The translations under genes were made by a program, and so were the position numbers. 64,000 nt of DNA. Source: Aquibacillus saliphilus (lineage in GTDB: Bacteria; Bacillota; Bacilli; Bacillales; Amphibacillaceae). Location: positions 110,681-174,680 of the forward strand of contig NZ_JAIZAP010000010.1 of assembly GCF_020404745.1 (NCBI RefSeq). Reading direction: 5' to 3'. Positions 49,568 to 58,478 of the stretch are shown here, piece by piece. Position 1 is the first letter of the stretch, and each line of letters begins with the position of its first letter. Below the pieces are notes generated by a model. That model made no database searches and was not told the DNA's origin. It saw only the letters and a list, made by a program, of their open reading frames with translations.

Positions 49568-50449
49568 TTAGTCGTTAATCCATTGATCGACTAACTCTTG
49601 ATTATTTTCGACCCAAGTCTTTGCTCCATCGAGCGGTTCTTCCGCATTCTCTACTGCGGTCATTAATGTTCCAATTTCTTCGTCATTCATCTTCCAATTT
49701 TTCAACCATTGATCAAATTCTTCAAAGTCTTCCTCAAAACCATGTCTGGTGGCGTGGTGAATTTTTTCTATTCCACCAAATGTATTTTTAGGATCGTCTA
49801 AATATTTCAAGTCATATTCGGCAAATATACGATGTGGATTCCAAAGTGGAGCAACAATAGCTTCCTCATTTTTAATCGCTTCGCCAATTGCAGTTAGCAT
49901 AGCAGGCTCGGAACTAGGGATGAGTTCAAAATCGAGATCATAATCTGAAATTAGTTGTTCAGTAACCTCCATTGTTCCAGCACCAGGATCAAAACCTGTA
50001 ATTCGACTTTCGAACAGCTCTTTATGTTCATTTAAATCTTCGATACTGTTTATATCTTCCATATAAGCAGGAACAACTAAACCAACTTTTGCATTATCGT
50101 ACCAAACTTCTTCGGAGAAATTAACATCTTCCTTATAAGTTTCAAAATAGTTTGCATCCTGAACAGGTAACCAAACTTCAAGACTAAGGTCAAGTTCACC
50201 TTTTTCCAAGGCTTTCATTGTGGTACCCATGTCGATTACGCTAAATTTAACATCGTATCCTCTGTCTTCAAGTATGACCTTCCACATATTTGTAACAGCT
50301 ATATTTTCAGCCCAGTTTATTTGTCCCATATGAATTGTCTTTTGTTCAGCTTCTGTCACGTCTTCATTATTATCAGTACTTCCACAGGCAGCAAGTACAA
50401 CAATTAGAGATAAAAATAGAATTATAGATTTTTCTTTGATGAATTTCAT
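49568..50449 (-). CDS. Glycine betaine-type ABC transporter substrate-binding lipoprotein (OpuAC/ProX-like)
   Basis: A 293-residue protein with signal peptide and lipobox (VVLAACGS, Cys22). The text HMGQINWAENIAVTNMWKVI, MGTTMKALEKGELDLSLEVW and ITGFDPGAGTMEVTEQLIS is the OpuAC group that cages betaine with Trp residues. It would sit on the outer membrane face. No permease or ATPase gene adjoins it, so it must work with a transporter encoded elsewhere. Confidence 0.9.
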   Translation of the reverse strand: MKFIKEKSIILFLSLIVVLAACGSTDNNEDVTEAEQKTIHMGQINWAENIAVTNMWKVILEDRGYDVKFSVIDMGTTMKALEKGELDLSLEVWLPVQDANYFETYKEDVNFSEEVWYDNAKVGLVVPAYMEDINSIEDLNEHKELFESRITGFDPGAGTMEVTEQLISDYDLDFELIPSSEPAMLTAIGEAIKNEEAIVAPLWNPHRIFAEYDLKYLDDPKNTFGGIEKIHHATRHGFEEDFEEFDQWLKNWKMNDEEIGTLMTAVENAEEPLDGAKTWVENNQELVDQWIND

Positions 50450-50730
50450 TAATTACCCTCACTTTAAAGTTTTATAAATACTATGGATTTTTGACTTTCG
50501 ATCCCCCTTTAATTAAATGTGTTTAGAACGTTAAATTATTATTTTACAAACTTAATGGTAACTTATATATAAAAATTGTCAAATTTCAGTCACAAAAGAT
50601 TTAGAAATTGCTGAGATTGAACTGCTTGACACTTTTTTTGTGTCTGAACAATACAACTGAAGAAATTAAACTTTAGATTGTTTGTAAAGTTGGTTGGCAA
50701 TATATGTCGCGTCGTGATATACTCGCGTTA

Positions 50731-50753
50731 CTACATATCACTATGATACATAG
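50731..50753. promoter_or_regulatory. Possible PadR operator
   Basis: CTACATATCA and ATGATACATAG form a 23-bp imperfect dyad (8 of 11 pairs match) 36 bases before the padR start codon. PadR regulators commonly bind ATGT/ACAT dyads in their own promoters. The rest of the 339-base gap 50450-50788 shows no gene. Confidence 0.4.
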
Positions 50754-50788
50754 TTGTGATTTGACATGAATTGCTGGAGGTGAAACGA

Positions 50789-51121
50789 ATGAGCGTTGAT
50801 AAAATGTTGAAAAAATATATCCCGATGACCGAAACCGCTTTTTACATCGTTCTATCATTAACAAAACCTCGCCATGGTTATGGCATCATTAAGCATGTTG
50901 AAGAGATTACAGGTGGTCGAATTCAATTAGGCTCTGGAACGGTCTATGGGACACTAACAAAGATGCAAAGGGATGGAATTATTACCGTTTATGCTGATGA
51001 GAAAAGAAAGACAGTCTACGAAATTACAGCTACTGGGAAAAGAATAATTAGTGTAGAGATAAGTAGATTAAAAGAGTTGCATAAAAATGCGCTTATTTAC
51101 GAGGAGGATTTTTATGGTTGA
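50789..51121 (+). CDS. PadR family transcriptional regulator
   Basis: A 110-residue regulator from ATG 50789, after GGAGGTG. It has the PadR winged helix: ETAFYIVLSLTKPRHGYGII, GGRIQLGSGTVYGTLTKMQR and YADEKRKTVYEITATGKRI. The last eight bases overlap the DUF2812 gene, so the two are coupled. Such pairs usually respond to membrane or antibiotic stress; this is inference. Confidence 0.93.
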   Translation: MSVDKMLKKYIPMTETAFYIVLSLTKPRHGYGIIKHVEEITGGRIQLGSGTVYGTLTKMQRDGIITVYADEKRKTVYEITATGKRIISVEISRLKELHKNALIYEEDFYG

Positions 51122-52304
51122 AAAAGTGTTTAGACCGTTTTGGAGCTATGATTTACAAAAAACAGAAGAATGGCTCAAAACTATGGCTAAAGACGGTTTT
51201 CACTTTGTGGATTTGAATCGTCAAACACGTGTTTTTTTGTTTGAAAAAGGAGAACCGAAAGTGAGAACATACCGGATTGGATACGATAACTTCCAACCTG
51301 AAACTCTTTCAAAAAGCATGTCAGATGAGGGATGGGAAAGAGTTTTTAACAAAGGTAAATGGTCCTTTTTGGTGAATGAGAAGCCTGTTAATCAAATTCA
51401 ACTATCACCAGTTCGAGATGGCATCATTAAACGTAATGGTAAACTAGTATATCTTTTTGGTGGAATTGGAATCTATTTGACGTTCTCTGTTCTATTAAAT
51501 GTGGTTCTGCTTACATTCAGTATTTTTTTCCAGGATACTCCTATTACCATTGTTCCGAGTCCTTTTTGGATCTTAACTCCATTTATTTTTTTATTTGGAA
51601 TTGCTGTATGGTGTCTTGTTCTTTATTCTATTTTTAAGATAATTAAAACAAATAAACAACTTAGCGGAGAAGAAGTAAGTTCCTCCGTACACCAAGAAAA
51701 ACATGAGCGGACTAGAAAAGAAGAAAAACAGTTGAAGCGTTCGGGCAAACTTATTGTTAAAAAGAAATTTGGTTGGATGTATGCCCCTGATAAGCTAGAA
51801 AAATGGCTGGAGTCAATGGAACAACAGGGCTATAATCTCCACCGGGTAAGCAAAATCGGTACAATATTCTACTTTACAAAAGGTCAGCCGCGAAATGTAA
51901 GCTTTTGTGCAGATTATCAAAACATAGCAAATGAAAGCTATTTTAGTGCACATAAAGATGCTGGTTGGGAAAATATCTTTTCGTCATATTCCTCTATTAC
52001 AAAATGGACAATTTGGTCACGTAAATACAATGAAGGTGAAGAGGCTCCCAAGCTTTATACTGATCGAACGCATAAGTTAAAACATGCTAGGCGAATAGCG
52101 GTGACAAATTCTTGTATGTTTGGTCCTTTGCTAGTTATGTATGTATTTATCATTAGTTCAATGATTACTCATGCTATTCAATATGGTTTAGAACAGCAAC
52201 AATTAATAAGTATTGTCTTATTTGGATTATGTATTGTTATCTTTGGATCATTTACAATTAGAACATGGTTCTATTACATACGACTAAAAAAACATTCTGA
52301 CTAA
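51114..52304 (+). CDS. DUF2812 domain membrane protein
   Basis: A 396-residue protein from ATG 51114 after GAGGAGG. The DUF2812 unit occurs twice: residues about 1-100 (RPFWSYDLQKTEEWLKTMAK, RTYRIGYDN, DEGWERVFNKGKWSF) and about 215-320 (FGWMYAPDKLEKWLESMEQQ, DAGWENIFSSYSSI). Each unit is followed by two membrane segments. Two complete units in one chain is notable. It is encoded with a PadR regulator, as family members usually are. The molecular function is not known. Confidence 0.88.
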   Translation: MVEKVFRPFWSYDLQKTEEWLKTMAKDGFHFVDLNRQTRVFLFEKGEPKVRTYRIGYDNFQPETLSKSMSDEGWERVFNKGKWSFLVNEKPVNQIQLSPVRDGIIKRNGKLVYLFGGIGIYLTFSVLLNVVLLTFSIFFQDTPITIVPSPFWILTPFIFLFGIAVWCLVLYSIFKIIKTNKQLSGEEVSSSVHQEKHERTRKEEKQLKRSGKLIVKKKFGWMYAPDKLEKWLESMEQQGYNLHRVSKIGTIFYFTKGQPRNVSFCADYQNIANESYFSAHKDAGWENIFSSYSSITKWTIWSRKYNEGEEAPKLYTDRTHKLKHARRIAVTNSCMFGPLLVMYVFIISSMITHAIQYGLEQQQLISIVLFGLCIVIFGSFTIRTWFYYIRLKKHSD

Positions 52305-52307
52305 TCG

Positions 52308-52352
52308 AAAAGCTGATCATAAGTCGTTTCAAAATGACTATGATCAGCTTTT
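52308..52352 (+). terminator. Terminator after the PadR-DUF2812 operon
   Basis: AAAGCTGATCATA and TATGATCAGCTTTT pair with an inner GTC/GAC, followed by a T-rich tail. Confidence 0.85.
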
Positions 52353-52701
52353 GTTCCTTTTTTAAATGGTCGATTCCCCACTTACTAATGCTATTAATTG
52401 TAACGTACCATGAACTCCTTCTTCTAAGACTATTTATAAACTAACCCAACCCTTGGAGCTACTTTCGTCTGATTTAGTTTTGTGAAACTCTTGAAAAAGT
52501 GTCAAGTGAAATAGATTACTAATCATCCAATGTTATAAGTGGCGTGATTTCGGAAAAGAAGAGTTTCTTTTATGTCATTTGTTTTAAAAGTGAAGCAAAA
52601 ATAAGTTAAATATTACGCTTACATTAAATTTTAATAGTTATATAGACTTTTCAAATTAACGTGGTAAAATTTATAATAAGTACATAAAGGGAGACATTCA
52701 T
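52353..52701. other. Intergenic stretch before the YpjP gene
   Basis: No ORF with a supported start. Near its end GTGGTAAAATTTATAATAAG gives a TAAAAT/TATAAT-like -10 region for the next gene, without a clear -35. Confidence 0.4.
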
Positions 52702-53307
52702 ATGAAGCTTTGGATTAAAAAAATATCCGTTGTCCTAATTACATTTATGACTTTAGGGGTCTACATCCCGCCAACTTATTTAAATGCAACTACCGAAAAT
52801 GATGAATTCGTTTCTGCAAAAGCGAATTTTAATGATGATAGTTTTATCCCTGTTGCAAAATCACAATTAGAAGATGAGGAAGTTCTTGAAGAGTTAGATA
52901 CAAGCGAGTATTTAATAGATTTGATAACCGAACAAGCAAAAGTGCAGACATTTTCAAAATTGGGTCCCAGAATAATGCCTCAAATTGAAGACGATTTTTC
53001 TACTATTATTCTACCTCAAATGGAAGAGGTTATTAGAACGGTTATAGCAGAAGCTGATGAAGATGAATCACAGTTCTATGGAATCTCTGAACAACCTACA
53101 GCCGGATATGGGGAGAAGATTTTTCATCTTTACAATTATCGTACAAACATGGATATCGCAAGGTTCCATGTTAGGCGTGATAATCGACCTGGGGAAGGGT
53201 ACTGGTTCAATTTTCACTATCATTTAAGTAGCGATGGTTTTGAAAAGCATAATTCAATTGGGGAAATTTATTGGTCTAAAGACACACCGCCTAAATGGAT
53301 GGCGTAA
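52702..53307 (+). CDS. ypjP: YpjP family protein (probably secreted or membrane-anchored)
   Basis: A 201-residue protein that resembles B. subtilis YpjP along most of its length. An N-terminal signal (KLWIKKISVVLITFMTLGVY) is followed by an acidic region, FSKLGPRIMPQIEDDFSTII, GYGEKIFHLYNYRTNMDIA and RFHVRRDNRPGEGYWFNFHY, ending GEIYWSKDTPPKWM. The function is unknown. GGGAGA precedes the ATG. Confidence 0.85.
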   Translation: MKLWIKKISVVLITFMTLGVYIPPTYLNATTENDEFVSAKANFNDDSFIPVAKSQLEDEEVLEELDTSEYLIDLITEQAKVQTFSKLGPRIMPQIEDDFSTIILPQMEEVIRTVIAEADEDESQFYGISEQPTAGYGEKIFHLYNYRTNMDIARFHVRRDNRPGEGYWFNFHYHLSSDGFEKHNSIGEIYWSKDTPPKWMA

Positions 53308-53327
53308 ATAAATTAAATAAATACGAG

Positions 53328-53370
53328 AAAACCAGTCCTAAACTTATTTAAAGTTTTGTGGACTGGTTTT
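53328..53370 (+). terminator. Terminator after ypjP
   Basis: AAAACCAGTCC and GGACTGGTTTT form a perfect 11-bp stem with A/T runs outside; it can also serve the convergent epimerase gene. Confidence 0.85.
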
Positions 53371-53401
53371 ATATTTTAGATAGTAGTTAGCAGGTCCCGA
53401 G

Positions 53402-53830
53402 CTATTTTAAGTTTTTTAGATTAGGGTAATCACAGTATTCAATGATTGTTCCTTCTGTATCAGCTGGATTTAAATAAATGAGGCGTCTTCCGTGTTTATT
53501 TATCCGTAATGAATCCTCTAACACACGAATGCCTTGTTGCTTTAACTCTAGTAATGCTTGATCCAGATCATCAACACGATAGGCCAGATGGTGTACTCCT
53601 TTTCCTTTTTGTTTAATAAAACGCGCAATCGGAGAAGTTGTGTTATTCGTGGGTGCGAGTAGTTCTATCCGTTCGCCGTTTATTTCCATGATGGCAATTT
53701 CGCTTTCTACACCTTTTGCATCACTGCTATAATGATCGATTAATTTAGCTTCTAACACCTTTGTATAAAAGGTTATACTGCTTTCTATATCTCTTACCGC
53801 AATGCCGATGTGGTCCATTTTTTTATTCAT
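53402..53830 (-). CDS. Methylmalonyl-CoA epimerase (VOC superfamily)
   Basis: A 142-residue enzyme from ATG 53830 after CAGGAGC. Two beta-alpha-beta-beta-beta modules are visible: MDHIGIAVRDIESSITFYTK with IAIMEINGERIELLAP, and KGVHHLAYRVDDLDQALLE with TEGTIIEYCDYP. Metal ligands would be His in DHIGIA, His in VHHLAY and Glu in IIEYC. It converts (2S)- to (2R)-methylmalonyl-CoA. No mutase genes lie beside it, so a general VOC role is possible. Confidence 0.88.
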   Translation of the reverse strand: MNKKMDHIGIAVRDIESSITFYTKVLEAKLIDHYSSDAKGVESEIAIMEINGERIELLAPTNNTTSPIARFIKQKGKGVHHLAYRVDDLDQALLELKQQGIRVLEDSLRINKHGRRLIYLNPADTEGTIIEYCDYPNLKNLK

Positions 53831-53930
53831 AATACGCTCCTGATAATTTTTGTCCATTGTAACATAGGAAGTGAGAAATGGTTTTAATGATACAAGTTAA
53901 TTTTATCAAATCTCTAAAAGGAGAATATGA

Positions 53931-54089
53931 ATGGAAGAAGTCGTTGGCGTCTGTTCCAAATGTGATCGTACAATCTATTGTCAGGATGGATTTTTAGATG
54001 GTGTTGTTGATGAGAATCATACACTCTATTGTTTTGTGTGTGCAGAAGGTAATGATGATAAGAAAAACGGTTCTTTTAATGGAATTTAA
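53931..54089 (+). CDS. Small Cys-rich (zinc-ribbon-like) protein, 52 residues
   Basis: ATG 53931 follows AAAAGGAG at seven bases. The frame reads MEEVVGVCSKCDRTIYCQDG, then FLDGVVDENHTLYCFVCAEG and a hydrophilic tail (NDDKKNGSFNGI). CxxC pairs at 8/11 and 34/37 form a likely zinc site, with an extra Cys17. It precedes the CDGSH gene by 73 bases and may share its transcript. Confidence 0.7.
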   Translation: MEEVVGVCSKCDRTIYCQDGFLDGVVDENHTLYCFVCAEGNDDKKNGSFNGI

Positions 54090-54162
54090 ATTTTTCAAAT
54101 AATTATTTGTAGACATGGATTCCCTCAGTCGTTACAATTTCAAGTAAGGGAGGGGAACGAGA

Positions 54163-54372
54163 ATGAGCGATCAAAAAGTTACCATTCAAGTGAAGGACAA
54201 TGGCTCTATCCGAGTTACTGGTGATGTTGAGCTACTAGATGCTGATGGAAATGTCTATGAATCAAAGCCTGCCTTTTCATTATGTAGATGTGGAGCTTCC
54301 AGTAACAAGCCGTTTTGTGATGGAACGCACAAAAAGATTGGATTTGAAGATAGGTCACGAGTTGGAGAATAA
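54163..54372 (+). CDS. CDGSH iron-sulfur domain protein
   Basis: A 69-residue protein with the exact CDGSH cluster motif CRCGASSNKPFCDGTHKKIG (Cys, Cys, Cys, His ligands of a [2Fe-2S] centre). The N-terminal half is a short beta-sandwich (IQVKDNGSIRVTGDVELLDA). Such proteins take part in iron, redox or electron handling; the exact role is unknown. GGGAGGGG precedes the ATG. Confidence 0.93.
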   Translation: MSDQKVTIQVKDNGSIRVTGDVELLDADGNVYESKPAFSLCRCGASSNKPFCDGTHKKIGFEDRSRVGE

Positions 54373-54380
54373 ACAGAGCT

Positions 54381-54406
54381 AGAGCCATGATTAAGTGGCT
54401 CTTTTT
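54381..54406 (+). terminator. Terminator after the CDGSH gene
   Basis: AGAGCCA and TGGCTCT pair around an eight-base loop, followed by TTTTTC. Confidence 0.85.
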
Positions 54407-54478
54407 CTATTTGGACAAAATATTGTAATCATCATAATAAATGGTCTGGTAATTTGGAAAAAGGTAGGAGAGAGAAAT

Positions 54479-55396
54479 GTGAGTAAAAACTTGGCATTAC
54501 TATTTATTGCTATTGGAGCTTCATTATGGGGGGGTATTGGTGTATTTGTTACTTACTTGTACCAAATCGGATTTACACCGACACAGGTAGTAGCGATTCG
54601 TACTATATCCGCTTCTGTTTTTCTTGTGTTATATGTCCTAATCAAGAATAGGCAGTTGTTTAAAATAAAGGTGGCGGATAGTAAGTATTTTATAGGTACT
54701 GGTGTGATCAGTATTGTGTTTTTTAACTGGTGTTTATTTAGTGCAATGGAGGAGACGTCGATATCAATTGCCACTATCCTACTATATACTGCTCCTGCAT
54801 TTGTAACGATTTTAGCAAGAGTATTTTTTAAAGAATTATTTACAACCAGAAAAATAATAGCTCTTCTAACAACATTTATTGGCTGTGCTTTTGTCATTGG
54901 AGTGTTTCCTGATACCAATGGGTCCATCTCCTTTTATGGATTAATTCTTGGTCTCGGTTCAGGATTTTTCTATGCATTGTACAGCATATTTGGAAAGTTT
55001 GCGTTAAAGAAATATGACTCATTAACTGTTACTGTTTATACGTTTTTATTTGCAATGGTTGCCATAACCCCTTTCAGTGGATTATGGTCCGTTATTCCAC
55101 TTTTTTCATCTGTTGAAGTATGGTTTTACATAGTAGGCTTAGGACTATTATCTACGATGCTAGCATTTATTTTTTATACAATAGGATTAAATAGGGTAGA
55201 GTCCAGTCAAGCGTCAATCATTGCTACGATTGAACCTGTAGTTGCATCGTTAACAAGCTTTATTATATTTGAAGAGAGATTAAATTATTGGCAATATTTT
55301 GGGATAGTGCTAGTAATCGCTGCGGTTATAATTGTTCAAGAAAAAACAAAAAAATCAAAACTGGTAACGTCTAATCGCTCATCGTTATCAGGTTAA
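54479..55396 (+). CDS. EamA/DMT family transporter
   Basis: A 305-residue protein from GTG 54479 after AGGAGAGA; the longer upstream frame begins inside the terminator. Ten membrane segments form two EamA repeats, with NLALLFIAIGASLWGGIGVF at the start and ATIEPVVASLTSFIIFEERL near the end, typical of this superfamily. These carriers export amino acids or other metabolites. The substrate is unknown. Confidence 0.9.
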   Translation: MSKNLALLFIAIGASLWGGIGVFVTYLYQIGFTPTQVVAIRTISASVFLVLYVLIKNRQLFKIKVADSKYFIGTGVISIVFFNWCLFSAMEETSISIATILLYTAPAFVTILARVFFKELFTTRKIIALLTTFIGCAFVIGVFPDTNGSISFYGLILGLGSGFFYALYSIFGKFALKKYDSLTVTVYTFLFAMVAITPFSGLWSVIPLFSSVEVWFYIVGLGLLSTMLAFIFYTIGLNRVESSQASIIATIEPVVASLTSFIIFEERLNYWQYFGIVLVIAAVIIVQEKTKKSKLVTSNRSSLSG

Positions 55397-55410
55397 TAGG
55401 AGGGATACAA

Positions 55411-55572
55411 ATGGGAATAATTGTTTATATAATTTCATTATTTATTCTATATCTTGTGATTGAAACAGCTGTAAGGAGAGGTATAAATAGTTCGAAAATA
55501 GGTCAATTGATTGAAGATAAATATGAAAAAGAAGAGAAACTATCTTTTTTTGATAATGATTTAGATGACTAA
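55411..55572 (+). CDS. Small single-pass membrane protein, 53 residues
   Basis: ATG 55411 follows AGGAGGG at seven bases, 14 bases after the transporter stop. The product begins MGIIVYIISLFILYLVIETA, one membrane helix, and ends in an acidic cytoplasmic tail (EKEEKLSFFDNDLDD). The close spacing suggests it is cotranslated with, and may assist, the EamA transporter. Family unknown. Confidence 0.65.
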   Translation: MGIIVYIISLFILYLVIETAVRRGINSSKIGQLIEDKYEKEEKLSFFDNDLDD

Positions 55573-55614
55573 ATGAATCGTTTATTAAGTACTTCTGAAG
55601 ATGGAGAAGAAAAA

Positions 55615-55650
55615 ACTACCAAACTTCCGTAAATACAGAAGTTTGGTAGT
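55615..55650. terminator. Bidirectional terminator
   Basis: ACTACCAAACTTC and GAAGTTTGGTAGT are perfect 13-bp arms. An A-run precedes them, so it also fits the minus-strand ABC operon, which ends at 55707. Confidence 0.8.
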
Positions 55651-55706
55651 TCGTGTAATATAAGTTAACGTTAGCGGCTTATTAGTTTCATAAGTTTTTA
55701 AATAGG

Positions 55707-56429
55707 CTACAAGATTTTACTTAGGAATGCTTGTGTTCGCTCATTTTGTGGGTCCCCAAAAATCTGATTAGGTTCCCCTTCTTCTTGGATAGATCCTTCG
55801 TCCATAAATATAACGCGGTCACCCATCTCGCGAGCAAATCCCATTTCATGTGTAACAACAATCATAGTCATTCCTTCTTGAGCCAGGTCTTTCATAACTT
55901 GCAAAACTTCCCCAACAAGTTCTGGGTCCAGTGCAGATGTAGGCTCATCAAACAACATCACCTTTGGATTCATCGCGAGAGCCCGTGCGATGGCAACACG
56001 CTGTTTTTGTCCTCCGGATAAACTATCCGGGTAATCATCTGCTTTTTCAGAAAGACCAACTTTTTTAAGTAATGCAATTCCAATATCATTTGCCTCACTT
56101 GCAGATAGTCCCTTAACTTTTTTTGGAGCCAACGTAATATTTTCTAATACAGTTCTATGAGGAAAAAGGTTAAAGTGTTGAAAAACCATGCCAACTTCTG
56201 CCCGTAGTTTATTAATATCTGTAGTTGGATCCGATAAATCTTCTCCGTTGATATAGACATGCCCAGAAGTGATATCCTCTAGTAGATTTAAGCACCTAAG
56301 AAAAGTACTTTTACCTGAGCCTGAGGGCCCAATTACGCACACTACTTCCTGTTCTTTTACTTCTGCATTTATGCCTTTTAAAACCTCTAAATCACCGAAC
56401 GATTTGTGTAAGTCTTTTACTGTAATCAT
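55707..56429 (-). CDS. Polar amino-acid ABC transporter ATP-binding protein (GlnQ-like)
   Basis: A 240-residue ATPase: Walker [13 protein letters not shown]-loop [19 protein letters not shown], signature [19 protein letters not shown], Walker [22 protein letters not shown]-loop [24 protein letters not shown] is specific to the polar amino-acid (GlnQ/ArtM) group. Its ATG directly follows the permease TAA. Last gene of the operon. Confidence 0.94.
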   Translation of the reverse strand: MITVKDLHKSFGDLEVLKGINAEVKEQEVVCVIGPSGSGKSTFLRCLNLLEDITSGHVYINGEDLSDPTTDINKLRAEVGMVFQHFNLFPHRTVLENITLAPKKVKGLSASEANDIGIALLKKVGLSEKADDYPDSLSGGQKQRVAIARALAMNPKVMLFDEPTSALDPELVGEVLQVMKDLAQEGMTMIVVTHEMGFAREMGDRVIFMDEGSIQEEGEPNQIFGDPQNERTQAFLSKIL

Positions 56430-57092
56430 TTATACATCCAGCTTCCTTTCTAATCTTCTTAAGTATAATGATGTCGGGATGGTTATTAGTAGGTACAGTA
56501 TGCAAACCATCAATAGCGTTTCAAATATTTCGTAGGTAACATTATAGTATTGTTTCCCCATATAAAGCAGTTCCCCAACTGCGATAACAGAGAAGAGTGA
56601 TGTATCCTTTAAGCTAATAACAAATTGATTTCCAAGCGGTGGAATCATTCGTTTGAAAGCCTGGGGCCAGATGATATACCGCATCGTATCATTTTCGGTA
56701 AGACCTAATGAACGACCGGCTTCACTTTGCCCTTTCTCGATTGAGTAGACAGCACCTCGGACAATCTCTGCAATATAAGCTGCTGCATTAATTGTAATCG
56801 CAACAATTGCTGCTGTGAGCTCATTAATACTAATACCAATTAAATCCTCTGTTAACCCGTAATAAATAAACAATACTTGGACTAGGATTGGTGTTCCTCT
56901 AACAATTTCAATATAAACGATCGATATACTACGGATAAATTTACTTTTTGACAGTCGTGCAATACCAACAATTGCACCTAATATGAAACCAAAAAAGAGA
57001 CCTGAGAATGTAATTAATACAGTCATCTTCAATCCATCAAATAGAAAAGGTAATGAGTCTATATAGGGTGATTCTAAAATTGTGTCTAGCAT
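56430..57092 (-). CDS. Polar amino-acid ABC transporter permease
   Basis: A 220-residue permease of about five membrane segments. The HisM/GlnP group text is clear: IVYIEIVRGTPILVQVLFIY, AAYIAEIVRGAVYSIEKGQ SEAGRSLG (EAA loop) and PPLGNQFVISLKDTSLFSVI. GGAGAGG precedes the ATG. Only one permease gene is present, so it probably forms a homodimer, as in several bacterial glutamine or cystine systems. Confidence 0.93.
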   Translation of the reverse strand: MLDTILESPYIDSLPFLFDGLKMTVLITFSGLFFGFILGAIVGIARLSKSKFIRSISIVYIEIVRGTPILVQVLFIYYGLTEDLIGISINELTAAIVAITINAAAYIAEIVRGAVYSIEKGQSEAGRSLGLTENDTMRYIIWPQAFKRMIPPLGNQFVISLKDTSLFSVIAVGELLYMGKQYYNVTYEIFETLLMVCILYLLITIPTSLYLRRLERKLDV

Positions 57093-57251
57093 GAATAAAC
57101 CTCTCCTTCAATTAAAAAAAGCTAAGTTGTAAGTCATTTAATTATGAGAAAAACAAAATGATACTAGAAATGTAAAAGTGTTTTTCATGAATTATAAAAT
57201 TTGACGATGGCTTTCTTTAGAGAACATTTTTGTTACTACGTTCTTTAAAAA

Positions 57252-57282
57252 CAGCGTAACAAGGTAAAAGCTTGTTACGCTG
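57252..57282 (-). terminator. Terminator-like hairpin between lipoprotein and permease genes
   Basis: CAGCGTAACAAG and CTTGTTACGCTG are perfect arms; on the minus strand TTTTTAAAG follows. It lies just after the binding-protein gene and so would reduce read-through into the permease and ATPase genes, giving more binding protein than transporter. Confidence 0.8.
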
Positions 57283-57322
57283 ATAAGTTATGTGTTTTAT
57301 TTTAGATGAAAATTGAATACTA

Positions 57323-58099
57323 TTACTGAGGAGGTTCTGTACCAAACCATTTTTTGTATATTTCATCATAAGTACCATTTTCTTTAATTGTTGCTAATCC
57401 CTCGTTAACAGTTTCTACTAAGTCAGAGTCTTTTGGAAATGCAATTCCATATGGTTGACCTTCTAGTACATCACCAACTGTTTTTAGTGTGTCTTGTGCA
57501 TTTTCTTTTATATAATATTTCACATTTGGCAAATCATAAAGTACGGCATCGAGTCTGTCTCTTTCAAGGTTCATATAAGCGGTAACGATTTCCGGATAAG
57601 CAGTCACTTCGGCGTCAGTACTTTCAAGAAGATAAGCCTCACTAGTTGATCCTTGACGTGCACCTACTTCAAGGCCTGCAACATCATCAATTGACTGGAT
57701 ATCTGATTCCTCAGGTACTGCCAAAATTAGACCTGAGTCATAGTATGAATCCGAGAAAGCAATGGTTTCTTTACGTTCCTCTGTAATGGAAATACCTGCA
57801 AGAGCAAGTGGGAATTTTCCGGATTGCATCGATGCAATTAGTCCATCGAAGTCCATCGTTTTAAATTCTACGTTAAATCCAGCTTCATCGGCAATCGCTT
57901 CAATGAGTTCGATATCAAAGCCTTCCATCTCTCCTGTATCTGGATTCTTATATTCAAATGGTTGGAAATTTGCATCCGTTGCGACGGTGTATGTTTCCAT
58001 ATCTTCTCCAGAGCTATCCCCAGATGATTCTGAACCACACGCAACTAGCAGTGAAATTGCAAACATTAATGCCATCATACCTAGAAATTTCTTGTTCAT
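57323..58099 (-). CDS. Polar amino-acid-binding lipoprotein
   Basis: A 258-residue protein from ATG 58099, with GAGGGGG upstream; the longer frame reaching 58354 has no site. Lipobox LLVACGS (Cys20). The binding-protein family-3 signature is GFDIELIEAIADEAGFNVEF; also ALAGISITEERKETIAFSDS and LEVGARQGSTSEAYL. It delivers an amino acid to the permease encoded downstream. The specific amino acid is not evident. Confidence 0.92.
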   Translation of the reverse strand: MNKKFLGMMALMFAISLLVACGSESSGDSSGEDMETYTVATDANFQPFEYKNPDTGEMEGFDIELIEAIADEAGFNVEFKTMDFDGLIASMQSGKFPLALAGISITEERKETIAFSDSYYDSGLILAVPEESDIQSIDDVAGLEVGARQGSTSEAYLLESTDAEVTAYPEIVTAYMNLERDRLDAVLYDLPNVKYYIKENAQDTLKTVGDVLEGQPYGIAFPKDSDLVETVNEGLATIKENGTYDEIYKKWFGTEPPQ

Positions 58100-58429
58100 T
58101 CCATTTGCCCCCTCTATTTTTATCGCTCCACTACTATTATTGCAAATATTTACAAGTATTGAAATTTTTAAAAAATTACAAATAAGAACTGAAACTTCCA
58201 AATTTTCCTTTATATCGAGTATAAACTGATTCTGTATAAGATAGCTTGATAATAGTTCGTTATACTCCCATATGATATGTAAATGAACGCGAAACAGTAG
58301 TACAGATCTATTAGTATTCTCGGATATTTGGATTATTTTTAAAAAAGAGCACACGAAAAAGAAATTAATCTAGTATTAAAAAATATTGAGGAACAGTTAA
58401 GTCCTTTAATAAATAAAAAATTGTGCACA
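58100..58429. other. Leader and promoter region of the amino-acid ABC operon
   Basis: A 330-base gap without a supported gene. It should contain the minus-strand promoter of the operon, but I see no clear hexamer pair, T-box or S-box motif. Confidence 0.4.
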
Positions 58430-58463
58430 AAAAAGAAGCGATAATGATAAATCGCTTCTTTTT
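58430..58463 (-). terminator. Terminator of the AhpD-like gene's neighbourhood
   Basis: AAAAAGAAGCGAT and ATCGCTTCTTTTT pair perfectly, 16 bases past the stop codon of the minus-strand gene at 58479. Confidence 0.85.
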
Positions 58464-58478
58464 GATCAAAAGTAGATG

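Noticed and set aside
57762..58229. Plus-strand 155-residue frame opposite the amino-acid-binding protein
   Set aside because: Serine- and proline-rich shadow of a clear lipoprotein gene; no start site.
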